Assembly (NCBI GenBank): GCA_035525905.1
Contig: DATLDK010000151.1
Span: 1-5,515 of the forward strand
Length of the DNA stretch: 5,515 bases
Reading direction: 5' to 3'
Source of the DNA: Gaiellasilicea sp035525905
Lineage (GTDB): Bacteria; Actinomycetota; Thermoleophilia; Gaiellales; Gaiellaceae
Part shown: positions 1-5,515 of the stretch, in pieces
How positions within the stretch are numbered: the first letter of the stretch is position 1
How the letters are laid out: every line of letters begins with the position of its first letter
Program-made: the position numbers and the translations under genes
The notes under the pieces: model-generated
Databases searched by the model: none
Seen by the model: the letters and a program-made list of their open reading frames with translations, nothing else
What the model was told of the DNA's origin: nothing

Positions 1-171
1 AGCGAACGCGTTCGTCGGCAACAGCAGCGAGCCGGCCGCGTTGGGCGTCTCCGCACTCGGAAGCGTCGATGCAACCGGTGAGGTGACGACCTGAAACGTG
101 TCGGCGGACGCGGTGCCGGCGAATGCAGCGAGCGCAGCAGCGAGCGCCGCGCCGACGAGCCGGCGCCTCAT
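1..171 (-). CDS. Secreted protein of unknown function, N-terminal part (runs off the left edge)
   Basis: Fifty-seven codons are open from an ATG at 171 to the window edge. The N-terminus is a textbook Sec signal peptide: MRRR, then an Ala/Leu-rich hydrophobic core (residues 5-18), then a small-residue cleavage region with the likely cut after ASA (residue 23), before DTFQVV. About 34 mature residues are visible, rich in Ser, Thr, Pro and Ala, and I recognise no family. The ATG overlaps the TGA of the pilT-like gene (ATGA), so the two are probably translated in a coupled way. No strong Shine-Dalgarno is visible, which fits coupling. Being downstream of a pilus motor gene, it could be a cell-surface or pilus-related protein, but that is only inference from position. 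The signal peptide and overlap make the gene itself likely. Confidence 0.72.
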   Translation of the reverse strand, partial: MRRRLVGAALAAALAAFAGTASADTFQVVTSPVASTLPSAETPNAAGSLLLPTNAFA

Positions 172-1346
172 GCCTGCGCCGGGCGGACGACGCGGAGCGC
201 CGGCGTCTCTTCCTCGGCGGCGGCCTCCTGCAGGGCTGCCTCCTCGACGGCGACGTCGTTCTTCTGGCGCTTGAGCGCATGGTCGAGGGCGACGACGAAG
301 TCGTGCGCGTTCGTGGACGCGTTCGCCGCGACCTCGCGCTCGACGCGCCCGGCCAGGACCTGGTCGATCAGCGCCTGCTGGAAGGTCTGCATGTCGAAGA
401 ACGCGCCTTCGGCGACCGCATCGTGGATCTCCTCGGTGCGCTCCTCCCGGATCAGGTCGGCGATCCGCGAGTTCATCACCATCACCTCGACGGCGGCGAC
501 ACGCCCACCGCCGACGCGCGGGAGCAGCCGCTGGCTGACGACGCCCTTCAGCACCCCGGCGAGCACCGAGCGGATCTGCTGCTGCTTCGCCGGCGGGAAG
601 AACTCGATCATTCGGCCGACGGTCTCGGCCGCGTCGATCGTGTGCAGGGTCGAGAAGACGAGGTGGCCCGACTCGGCGGCCTGGAGCGCGGTCTGCGCGG
701 TCTCGGCGTCGCGGAGCTCGCCGATCAGGATCGTGTCCGGATCCTGGCGGAGCACGCGGCGCAGCGCCTGGGCGAAGTTCTCCGTGTCGATTCCGACCTC
801 GCGCTGGTTGATGATCGAGCGACGGTCGGGATGGAGGATCTCGATCGGATCCTCGATCGTCACGATGTGCGAGGCGCGGTTGCGATTGATGAAGTCGAGC
901 ATCGCGGCAAGCGTCGTCGTCTTGCCCGAGCCGGTCGCGCCCGTGACGAGGACGAGGCCGCGGTGCTCCTCGGCGAGGCGGCGCACGCCCTGCGGCAGGT
1001 TGAGCTGCTCGAAGTTCGGAACCTCGGCGGGGATGACGCGGAGGGCGAAGGAAGTCGCGCCGCGCTGGCGGAACGCGTTGACGCGGAAGCGCGGCAGGCC
1101 CGCAGCGGTATAGGCGATGTCGAGGTCGCCAGTCTCGTGGAACGTCTTCGTCCGGTCGGGCGCCACGCGCGTCACGATCTCGAGCGCGGCGAGCAGATCC
1201 TGGTCGGTCAGCGCCGGCCAGTCCTCGATCGGCGCGATCGCGCCGTCCCGACGCAGCATCGGCGGCTGGTCGATCTTGAGGTGGATGTCGCTGGCGCCGG
1301 CTTCGACGGCGCGCAAGAGGAGGGCATTGAGGTCCATGGCGGTCAC
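168..1346 (-). CDS. pilT: Type IV pilus retraction-type ATPase (PilT-like)
   Basis: This is a hexameric secretion-superfamily ATPase of the PilT type, which acts at the cytoplasmic base of a type IV pilus and powers fibre disassembly and twitching. The 392 residues hold an N-terminal PAS-like domain (about 1-120, with the typical GASDIHL at 17-23), Walker A GATGSGKT at 136-143, the Asp box TIEDPIE at 163-169, Walker B ILIGELRD at 206-213 and the His box HLVFSTLHT at 228-236. The PilT signature NSRIADLIRE (292-301) corresponds to the AIRNLIRE motif needed for retraction. It is followed by DMQTFQQAL. The last 30 or so residues are an Ala/Glu-rich tail beyond the usual PilT end (about 345 residues). 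The start is uncertain: GTG at 1346 is used here, but ATG at 1337 (MDLNALL) matches the usual family N-terminus. Neither has a Shine-Dalgarno. No pilB, pilC or pilin gene is adjacent. Confidence 0.93.
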   Translation of the reverse strand: MTAMDLNALLLRAVEAGASDIHLKIDQPPMLRRDGAIAPIEDWPALTDQDLLAALEIVTRVAPDRTKTFHETGDLDIAYTAAGLPRFRVNAFRQRGATSFALRVIPAEVPNFEQLNLPQGVRRLAEEHRGLVLVTGATGSGKTTTLAAMLDFINRNRASHIVTIEDPIEILHPDRRSIINQREVGIDTENFAQALRRVLRQDPDTILIGELRDAETAQTALQAAESGHLVFSTLHTIDAAETVGRMIEFFPPAKQQQIRSVLAGVLKGVVSQRLLPRVGGGRVAAVEVMVMNSRIADLIREERTEEIHDAVAEGAFFDMQTFQQALIDQVLAGRVEREVAANASTNAHDFVVALDHALKRQKNDVAVEEAALQEAAAEEETPALRVVRPAQA

Positions 1347-1354
1347 GGAGGAAT

Positions 1355-1391
1355 CGGCAGGTTTGCAACTCGGCTTTAGGCGAACCTGCCG
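1355..1391 (-). promoter_or_regulatory. 9-bp inverted repeat in the pilT leader
   Basis: CGGCAGGTT (1355-1363) and AACCTGCCG (1383-1391) are perfect inverted copies separated by 19 nt. The nearer arm ends 8 nt before the GTG start of the pilT-like gene. In the transcript it would form a stem-loop where a ribosome-binding site should be, and no Shine-Dalgarno is visible there. It could be an operator for a dimeric regulator, a translational control hairpin, or chance in GC-rich DNA. It has no U-tract, so it is not a standard terminator. Confidence 0.4.
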
Positions 1392-1515
1392 CGGCTCCGT
1401 CCGGTCCGCCCGCTAGACCTCCTGACGTGACGCCGCGGCGCCAGCCCGTCTCGACCCCCTCTGCCTGCTCGCGGAAGGCCTCGACGCGGCGCCGGCTGGT
1501 GATCCGAGCGGGCTC

Positions 1516-1533
1516 GAGCGCCCTGCGGCGCTC
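1516..1533 (-). terminator. Hairpin downstream of tRNA-Tyr, possible terminator or processing end
   Basis: GAGCGCC and GGCGCTC form a perfect 7-bp stem around a 4-nt loop, beginning 22 nt after the 3' end of tRNA-Tyr. A short palindrome (AGCGG-TT-CCGCT, 1536-1547) lies between them. There is no T-run on either side, so it is at best a GC-rich, U-poor terminator of the kind often seen in actinobacteria. Confidence 0.3.
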
Positions 1534-1555
1534 CAAGCGGTTCCGCTAGGAGAGA

Positions 1556-1637
1556 TGCAGGGGAGAGGATTCGAACCTCTGTAGGCTGAGCCGGCGGGTT
1601 TACAGCCCGCTCCCTTTGGCCGCTCGGGCACCCCTGC
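1556..1637 (-). tRNA. tRNA-Tyr (anticodon GTA)
   Basis: Read on the minus strand, this 82-nt class II tRNA has a perfect 7-bp acceptor stem (GCAGGGG with CCCCTGC), a D stem CCC/GGG, and an anticodon stem GCGGG/CCCGC around CTGTAAA, giving anticodon GTA for UAU and UAC. It has the long variable arm expected of bacterial tRNA-Tyr and a T arm AGAGG-TTCGAAT-CCTCT. The discriminator base is A. The CCA end is not encoded, so it must be added by nucleotidyltransferase. Confidence 0.97.
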
Positions 1638-1683
1638 GGGGAGCGATGAGTGTAGACACAAGCGGCTAGACTGAGGTCGTCTC
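1638..1683. promoter_or_regulatory. Divergent promoter region between the two tRNA genes
   Basis: The 46 bp between the mature 5' ends of tRNA-Tyr and tRNA-Thr must carry both promoters. A -10-like TAGACT lies on the plus strand at 1667-1672 and a -10-like TACACT on the minus strand at 1654-1649. Each ends 12 positions from the mature 5' end of its tRNA. No good -35 is visible for either. At normal spacing each -35 would fall at or near the edge of the opposing transcription unit. The need for promoters is certain, but the exact hexamers are a guess. Confidence 0.4.
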
Positions 1684-1756
1684 GCCCTCTTAGCTCAGTT
1701 GGTAGAGCACCTCCATGGTAAGGAGGGGGTCTGCGGTTCGAGTCCGCAAGAGGGCT
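1684..1756 (+). tRNA. tRNA-Thr (anticodon GGT)
   Basis: This 73-nt class I tRNA has a perfect acceptor stem (GCCCTCT with AGAGGGC), a D arm GCTC-AGTTGGTA-GAGC, and an anticodon stem CCTCC/GGAGG around ATGGTAA, giving anticodon GGT, which reads ACC and ACU. The T arm is TGCGG-TTCGAGT-CCGCA and the discriminator base is T. CCA is not encoded. It diverges from tRNA-Tyr and converges on the sugar-catabolic operon. Confidence 0.97.
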
Positions 1757-1760
1757 CTGC

Positions 1761-1801
1761 AAAAGGCTCGATGTGGGGCAACTGCCCTGCGCGAGCTTGT
1801 T
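1761..1801. terminator. Possible bidirectional terminator between tRNA-Thr and the operon
   Basis: AGGCTCG (1764-1770) pairs with CGAGCTT (1792-1798). A smaller GGGC-AACT-GCCC hairpin (1776-1787) sits inside. Read on the minus strand, the structure is followed by TTTT (1764-1761), as an intrinsic terminator for the operon would be. Read on the plus strand it is followed by TTGTT and could end tRNA-Thr. The outer stem is short, so this is moderate evidence, but the position between two converging units fits. Confidence 0.42.
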
Positions 1802-1820
1802 CCCCCGGGCGCTGCCATGC

Positions 1821-2234
1821 TTACGACGCCCCGAGGGCCGCAGCAAGCGCGACCTCCGCGCACTCGACGTCCTCCTCCTCGGCCGCACCACTCGCGCCGA
1901 TCGCACCGATGAGTTCCCCGTCCGTTGTGATCGGAACACCTCCACCGAGGAACGCAATGTCGGTGCCGATTTGGCCCAGCGCGACCTTGTTCTCGGGCTT
2001 GACACGGGCAGCCAGCTCCGCCGTGGAAGCCTGGAACTCCCGTGCGGTATTTGCTTTGGCGAGCGCGATCTTGTAGGTGATCGTCCGCGATCCGTCCATG
2101 CGTGCGGCGGCGCAGACCGTCCCGGTGATGTCCATCGCAAGGACGGTCATCTTCAGGTTGCGCGTGCGCGCGTACTCGATCCCGGCCGCGACGGCGCGCT
2201 GAGCCAGGTCGAGGAACGTCATGTGCTCCGGCAA
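1821..2234 (-). CDS. GlcG/HbpS-like (DUF336) protein, last gene of the operon
   Basis: This 137-residue protein belongs to the small GlcG/HbpS family (also the PduO C-terminal domain). Members bind haem or related tetrapyrroles, or have no known role. Family features are RMDGSR at 45-50, the central helix with KANTAREF (60-67), the glycine-rich GGGVPI at 97-102, then DGELIGAIGASGA (105-117) and the acidic EEEDVECA end (119-126). There is no signal peptide, so it should be cytoplasmic, unlike secreted HbpS. The start is probably TTG at 2234: GGAGG at 2242-2246 lies 7 nt upstream of it. An in-frame ATG at 2222 has only a GGAG 3 nt away. It begins 15 nt after the DUF4432 stop, so it is co-transcribed with sugar-catabolic genes. 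Family assignment is firm, but its ligand and role here are unknown. Confidence 0.88.
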   Translation of the reverse strand: MPEHMTFLDLAQRAVAAGIEYARTRNLKMTVLAMDITGTVCAAARMDGSRTITYKIALAKANTAREFQASTAELAARVKPENKVALGQIGTDIAFLGGGVPITTDGELIGAIGASGAAEEEDVECAEVALAAALGAS

Positions 2235-2249
2235 GGTGGGGCCTCCGTT

Positions 2250-3374
2250 CTAGGTTGGTAGGGATTGTTCGAATGCGTCGATCGCCTCGCCGCCGGGCAG
2301 GATCCCGAACTCGAGCTCGTAGGTGCGCTGCTCGCCGGGCTCCAGCACGAGCGGATAGCCCTGCTCGATCAGGTCGCTCGTCGACCCGAAGGGCGTGGTG
2401 CTGGGCTCGAGGCCGACCGCGTACAGGCCTTCGCGCATCATCCTCCACGCGACATAGATCGGCAGTTGGCGTTGGTCGTACCGCAGGTAGACCCCGAGCC
2501 CGCCGAGCTCCGGCCGGAGGCCGCGGTTGACGACCGCCACCGATACGCGGCCATCCCCGTCCGCGCGCATTGGGACGATGTAGCCCTCGTGGGTGAAGCC
2601 GATCTCGGGGTCGGTCACCGTTCGCCAGCGAGCGGCAGGCTTCGCCGCCTCGGCGGTCGAGAAGGAGAGATCCTCGGGATCGCCGGCGGCCGCGACCACC
2701 TCAGCCCCGGCGCTGACGATCGGGAAACCGATATTGAAGTGGTAGAGGAGTTGGTGGGGCGTCGAGAACCAGCCTTCGTTCGTGACGACGTCCACGATGC
2801 GGAAGGCATTCGCGCCGAGCTCCGTCTCGTAGCGACGGATGAGCGACAGGTTCTCGCCGTACGCGATCTCCTGTCGGACGAGCCCTTCCGCCCAGAGGAC
2901 ACACGTGTCGCCGTCCCACCGCTCGCCGTAGCTGAAGCGCGAGGCCGGCGTCACCGCGATGCGGTCGTGCGTGCCGTAGCGGGCGGTCAGCCGCTGCGTG
3001 AAGCCAAACTGATCCGTGGCGACCGTTTGCGGCGTGCCCATCGAGACGAGGCCAGCCGTGTTGAAGAGGCCGCCGAGGCCGATCCGGAGCCACGCGTAGT
3101 CGTCGAGGTCGCCTTCGTAGTACCACGGCCCGGCGAGACCTTTGGCCGGAAGCCAGCAGAGGCTCGACCCCTGGAACTCCGCACGCCCGACGTCGAAGCC
3201 GCGCTCGGGCATGACCGAGAACCTCAGCCCGGTCCCCGTGCGGAACTCGATCGCGCGCGTACCGCGCGCGTGACCCTCCTCGTGGACGTGGACGTCGACG
3301 CCGCCGACCTGGGCGAGGCTGCCAACCCGCCGCAGCAGCTCGCGGCGGTCATAGTCGTGTTCGTGGATGCGCAT
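2250..3374 (-). CDS. DUF4432 aldose 1-epimerase-like protein
   Basis: This 374-residue protein is of the galactose mutarotase-like fold, DUF4432 type (annotated as aldose 1-epimerase family). Such proteins are thought to interconvert sugar anomers in the cytoplasm. Characteristic segments are VMPERGFDVGRAEFQG (54-69), GGLFNTAGLVSMG (101-113), HQLLYHFNIGFP (207-218), a WRMMREGLYAVGLEPSTTP block (310-328) and LEPGEQRTYELEFGIL (344-359). His207, His212 and Glu323 are likely active-site residues by analogy with mutarotases. The ATG at 3374 has GGGGAGG upstream (3384-3378). Its spacing of 3 nt is tight, and it overlaps the last base of the SDR stop codon, 9 nt away, which suggests coupled translation. 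The length is normal for the family. It probably supplies the right anomer to the dehydrogenase encoded just upstream, though the substrate is unknown. Confidence 0.9.
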   Translation of the reverse strand: MRIHEHDYDRRELLRRVGSLAQVGGVDVHVHEEGHARGTRAIEFRTGTGLRFSVMPERGFDVGRAEFQGSSLCWLPAKGLAGPWYYEGDLDDYAWLRIGLGGLFNTAGLVSMGTPQTVATDQFGFTQRLTARYGTHDRIAVTPASRFSYGERWDGDTCVLWAEGLVRQEIAYGENLSLIRRYETELGANAFRIVDVVTNEGWFSTPHQLLYHFNIGFPIVSAGAEVVAAAGDPEDLSFSTAEAAKPAARWRTVTDPEIGFTHEGYIVPMRADGDGRVSVAVVNRGLRPELGGLGVYLRYDQRQLPIYVAWRMMREGLYAVGLEPSTTPFGSTSDLIEQGYPLVLEPGEQRTYELEFGILPGGEAIDAFEQSLPT

Positions 3375-3383
3375 CGTCCTCCC

Positions 3384-4103
3384 CTAGTCGATGAGGTAGC
3401 CGCCGTTGATGTCTACGACTTCCCCCGTCACGTAGCCCGCGACCTCGGAGCAGAGGAAGGCGGCGAGCGCCGCGACCTCCTCGGGGCTCCCGTAGCGGCC
3501 TACCGGGATCGAGCTCCGGAAGTCGTGCTCGAGGGTTCCGAGCATTCCCGTGTCGATGAGGGTCGGTGCAAGCGCGTTCGCCGTAACACCGTGCTCTGCA
3601 TACTCGAGCGCGATCGACTTGGCGAGCGCCATCACACCAGCCTTCGACGCCGCGTAGGCGGCGAGCGGTGGCGGGGCGGCGCCTGCGCCGTTCACCCCGG
3701 CGCTCGAGCCGACGACCAGCACGCGGCCGTACCGTCGCTCGCGCATCGCCCCGAGCGCCCGACGGGCGCAGAGGAATGCCCCCGTTAGGTTGACGTCGAG
3801 GACGTCCTGCCAGTCCCCGAGCGTCGTCTCCTCCAGAGGGGCTTTCTTGAGGATTCCCGCATTGAGCACGAGCAACTCCACGTGACCGAGCTCGCGCTCG
3901 ATCGTGGTGAACGCCTCGTCGACGCTCGCCTCGTCCCGCACATCGAGGGGGATCCCCAGGATGCCGTCGAGCTCCGGCGTGTCGAGGTCGCCCGCCGCAA
4001 CGCGGGCTCCGAGCGCCGCAAACGTCTCCGCGATACAGCGCCCGATCCCCCGCGCGCCGCCGGTGACGAGCGCGACCCGCCCTTCGAACCCCTCTAACTC
4101 CAT
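3384..4103 (-). CDS. SDR family NAD(H)-dependent oxidoreductase
   Basis: This classical short-chain dehydrogenase of 239 residues is cytoplasmic. Visible are the cofactor motif TGGARGIG (14-21), an acidic residue at the end of the second strand (Asp39) that favours NAD over NADP, Asp54-Val55, NAG at 81-83, Asn105 in VNLTG, the active-site serine (Ser133 or Ser134), Tyr150 and Lys154 (YAASK), and the C-terminal DINGG. The serine-to-tyrosine distance is about three residues longer than the usual 13 because of a GAGAAPPP insertion. The start at 4103 is preferred over a longer frame from 4145 because AAGGAGG (4109-4115) lies 5 nt before this ATG and the homologous part begins there. The start overlaps the end of the enolase-superfamily gene by 10 nt. 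It likely oxidises a sugar, sugar acid or polyol, but the substrate cannot be told. Confidence 0.92.
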   Translation of the reverse strand: MELEGFEGRVALVTGGARGIGRCIAETFAALGARVAAGDLDTPELDGILGIPLDVRDEASVDEAFTTIERELGHVELLVLNAGILKKAPLEETTLGDWQDVLDVNLTGAFLCARRALGAMRERRYGRVLVVGSSAGVNGAGAAPPPLAAYAASKAGVMALAKSIALEYAEHGVTANALAPTLIDTGMLGTLEHDFRSSIPVGRYGSPEEVAALAAFLCSEVAGYVTGEVVDINGGYLID

Positions 4104-5239
4104 CCGGGCCTCCTTATGCCTGCTCTGTCGGTGGAAGTGACCCATTTCGCATAGCGCTCCACGGCATCCCAGTCGAGCGGCATACCGTGTCCTGGCTGCT
4201 CGGACAATGTCAGCTCGCCAGCCGCGATCCGCTGCCGCCGGGCCATCAAGCGGTCCACCGGATTTGCGCCGGACTCGTACGGAATGACCTCGACCAGCTC
4301 GACCGCCGGCAGCGCACCCGCGAGGTGGGCGTGCAGGTCAGGGAACGCGTGCGTCATCACGCGTCGACCGAGAGCCGCGCCTGCCGCCACTGCTGAGACG
4401 GCTGGCGTGAAACCGCCACACGTGGTGGCATCGACACGCAGGACGTCGACGGACGCAGCCAGGCGACACAGCTCGTCGACGCCGAGCGTGTCCTCACCGG
4501 CCGCGACCGGCGTCACGATCCGCCGACGGAGCTCGGCGGTGTCCCGCCAGCGATCCGGCGCAAAGGGATCCTCGACGAACGCCAGCCCCAGCTCGTCGAG
4601 GGCGCGACACGCCTCGAGCGCCTCGCCGACGTCCGACCACTGCATGTGCGCGTCGACGGCGAAAGCGATGTCCGGCCCGGCGGCGCGCTGGAATCGGGCG
4701 ACGAGCTCCGGATCGGTGCCGTGCACCTTCAGGTGGCGGTAGCCCAGCTGCACGAGCGCTCGTAACTCGGCCTCGACGTCCTCGACGGAGCGGCGATCGA
4801 GGAAGTAGCCACCGACAGCGAGTAGTGGCACACGCTCCCGCTCGCCGCCGAGCAGGCGCCAGAGCGGCAGACCACAGGCCTGCGCACGCACGTCCCAGAG
4901 AGCGATGTCGCCGAGACTCGTCGCCCGAACCGACGTCGCGCGCGCATCGCCGCTCCTCGCCGGGATCGACGAAGCGACCTCAGGGCGCGTTCCGTCGCGG
5001 CCGAGCAATGCCGCCGCGCCCGCGGCCAGCGCCTCGGCAACCGGCAGCCCACGCGTGTACCCGATCGCCGTTCCGGTCTGGGACTCCGTCCGGACGCGCA
5101 GCGCGACGTATTCACGCTCGATGTACGTCACGGCGCCGAGACGGATCGGGTGCGGAAGCGGCACGGCGCAGAGGGCCACGTCGACGGCGACCACGGGCGC
5201 GGGCGCGGGAGCGAGGACGTGGCCGGTCAAGACGCTCAC
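4094..5239 (-). CDS. Enolase-superfamily (mandelate racemase/muconate lactonizing type) enzyme, probable sugar-acid dehydratase
   Basis: This 381-residue protein has an N-terminal capping domain (about 18-130) and a TIM barrel. Residues that match mandelate racemase are Lys171 (KVH), metal ligands Asp196 (AVDAHMQW), Glu223 (FVEDPF) and Glu249 (AGEDTLG), the dyad Asp270 (RVDATTCGG) and His297 (THAFPDLHAHLAGALP), and Glu316. Such enzymes abstract the proton alpha to a carboxylate with Mg2+. In a sugar operon the usual activity is dehydration of an aldonate to a 2-keto-3-deoxy acid. The second lysine of the usual K-x-K motif is His173. The GTG start at 5239 overlaps the permease stop as GTGA. 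Only a weak GGGGG precedes it, so translation is probably coupled. Racemase activity is the main alternative. Confidence 0.9.
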   Translation of the reverse strand: MSVLTGHVLAPAPAPVVAVDVALCAVPLPHPIRLGAVTYIEREYVALRVRTESQTGTAIGYTRGLPVAEALAAGAAALLGRDGTRPEVASSIPARSGDARATSVRATSLGDIALWDVRAQACGLPLWRLLGGERERVPLLAVGGYFLDRRSVEDVEAELRALVQLGYRHLKVHGTDPELVARFQRAAGPDIAFAVDAHMQWSDVGEALEACRALDELGLAFVEDPFAPDRWRDTAELRRRIVTPVAAGEDTLGVDELCRLAASVDVLRVDATTCGGFTPAVSAVAAGAALGRRVMTHAFPDLHAHLAGALPAVELVEVIPYESGANPVDRLMARRQRIAAGELTLSEQPGHGMPLDWDAVERYAKWVTSTDRAGIRRPGWS

Positions 5240-5515
5240 GCGTACCCCCGCGCCTGCGCGAGCAGCTGCTCCTGTTCCTGGCGGCGCCGCACTTCCTCGG
5301 TCACGAGCCGCCGCAGCCAGATCTGAATTGACAGGACGCCGAGCAGTGCCGCCCCCTTGTACAGCTGGTAGTAGGCGTCGGTGAGCCCGAGGTTGAGGAG
5401 CCCGCTGTTCAGGACCGCGACGAAGGCGACCCCGAGGGCCGTGCGCCCCACATTGCCCTCGCCTCCGGCGAGACGCGTGCCGCCGATGACGACGGCGATG
5501 ATGGCGTCCAGCTCG
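5236..5515 (-). CDS. RbsC-type sugar ABC transporter permease, C-terminal part (runs off the right edge)
   Basis: Ninety-two codons of the C-terminus are visible. They start with ELDAIIAVVIGGTRLAGGEG, the coupling-region signature of ribose/xylose-type (CUT2) permeases, followed by membrane segments about GRTALGVAFVAVLNSGLLNLG and a second one around KGAALLGVLSIQIWL. A charged cytoplasmic tail with EEVRRRQEQEQ ends at TGA 5236-5238. The family permease sits in the inner membrane as a dimer with an ABC ATPase and a periplasmic-type sugar-binding protein, whose genes should lie upstream, outside the window. The start is outside the window, and the internal GTG at 5451 is not a start because the family signature precedes it. 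The stop overlaps the next gene's GTG by 4 nt, so uptake and catabolism are encoded together. Confidence 0.93.
   Translation of the reverse strand, partial: ELDAIIAVVIGGTRLAGGEGNVGRTALGVAFVAVLNSGLLNLGLTDAYYQLYKGAALLGVLSIQIWLRRLVTEEVRRRQEQEQLLAQARGYA

Noticed and set aside
123..1379. 418-codon open frame on the plus strand opposite pilT
   Set aside because: It is antisense to a gene with full PilT motifs, and its protein is Arg/Asp/Leu-rich with no domain, as expected from GC-rich antisense frames.
1376..2140. 254-codon open frame on the minus strand between pilT and the DUF336 gene
   Set aside because: It reads through tRNA-Tyr, across the antisense of tRNA-Thr and over the DUF336 gene in another frame, so it is not a gene.
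1690..2448. 252-codon open frame on the minus strand
   Set aside because: It overlaps the antisense of tRNA-Thr and out-of-frame parts of the DUF336 and DUF4432 genes, and has no recognisable domain.
2265..3788. 507-codon open frame on the plus strand
   Set aside because: It runs antisense across the DUF4432 and SDR genes, which both have convincing family motifs. The predicted protein looks like low-complexity antisense translation.
4104..4145. Upstream start extending the SDR by 14 residues
   Set aside because: The strong AAGGAGG lies just before the ATG at 4103, and the SDR fold begins there. The extra residues (MGHFHRQSRHKEAR) do not resemble an SDR N-terminus.
1..5515. CRISPR array, insertion sequence or phage/defence genes
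   Set aside because: I saw no regularly spaced repeats, terminal inverted repeats with a transposase, or defence-type protein motifs in the window.

Overview
The window is GC-rich and gene-dense. Every protein gene I can support is on the minus strand, and two divergent tRNA genes sit in the middle. High GC, a PilT-type pilus motor, an ABC sugar permease, a DUF4432 mutarotase-like protein and a GlcG/HbpS-like protein together suggest an environmental actinobacterium, perhaps of the Thermoleophilia type. That placement is inference, because no taxonomic marker such as rRNA is present.

Left part (1-1555): a type IV pilus retraction-type ATPase (pilT-like) is read leftwards. Its stop codon overlaps, as ATGA, the start of a secreted protein that runs off the left edge. 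The 209 bases between pilT and tRNA-Tyr hold no convincing gene. They contain a 9-bp inverted repeat with a 19-nt spacer just before the pilT start and a 7-bp GC-rich hairpin just after tRNA-Tyr.

Middle (1556-1820): tRNA-Tyr(GTA) on the minus strand and tRNA-Thr(GGT) on the plus strand diverge from a 46-bp gap that must hold both promoters. A possible bidirectional terminator separates tRNA-Thr from the operon that converges on it.

Right part (1821-5515): a tight operon is read leftwards. In transcription order it holds the C-terminus of an RbsC-type sugar ABC permease, an enolase-superfamily (mandelate racemase-like) sugar-acid dehydratase or racemase, an SDR dehydrogenase, a DUF4432 aldose 1-epimerase-like protein and a GlcG/HbpS (DUF336) protein. 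Gene junctions are overlaps of 4 and 10 nt and gaps of 9 and 15 nt. The simplest reading is uptake of a sugar or related polyol, anomer interconversion, NAD-dependent oxidation, and dehydration of the sugar acid in a non-phosphorylative pathway. The substrate cannot be read from the sequence. No lactonase, aldolase, regulator, transporter ATPase or binding protein lies inside the window.

I found no CRISPR array, insertion sequence, phage gene or defence system. The most interesting points are the unusual K-x-H catalytic motif in the enolase-superfamily enzyme, the haem/corrinoid-type protein at the end of a sugar operon, and the inverted repeat at the pilT leader.
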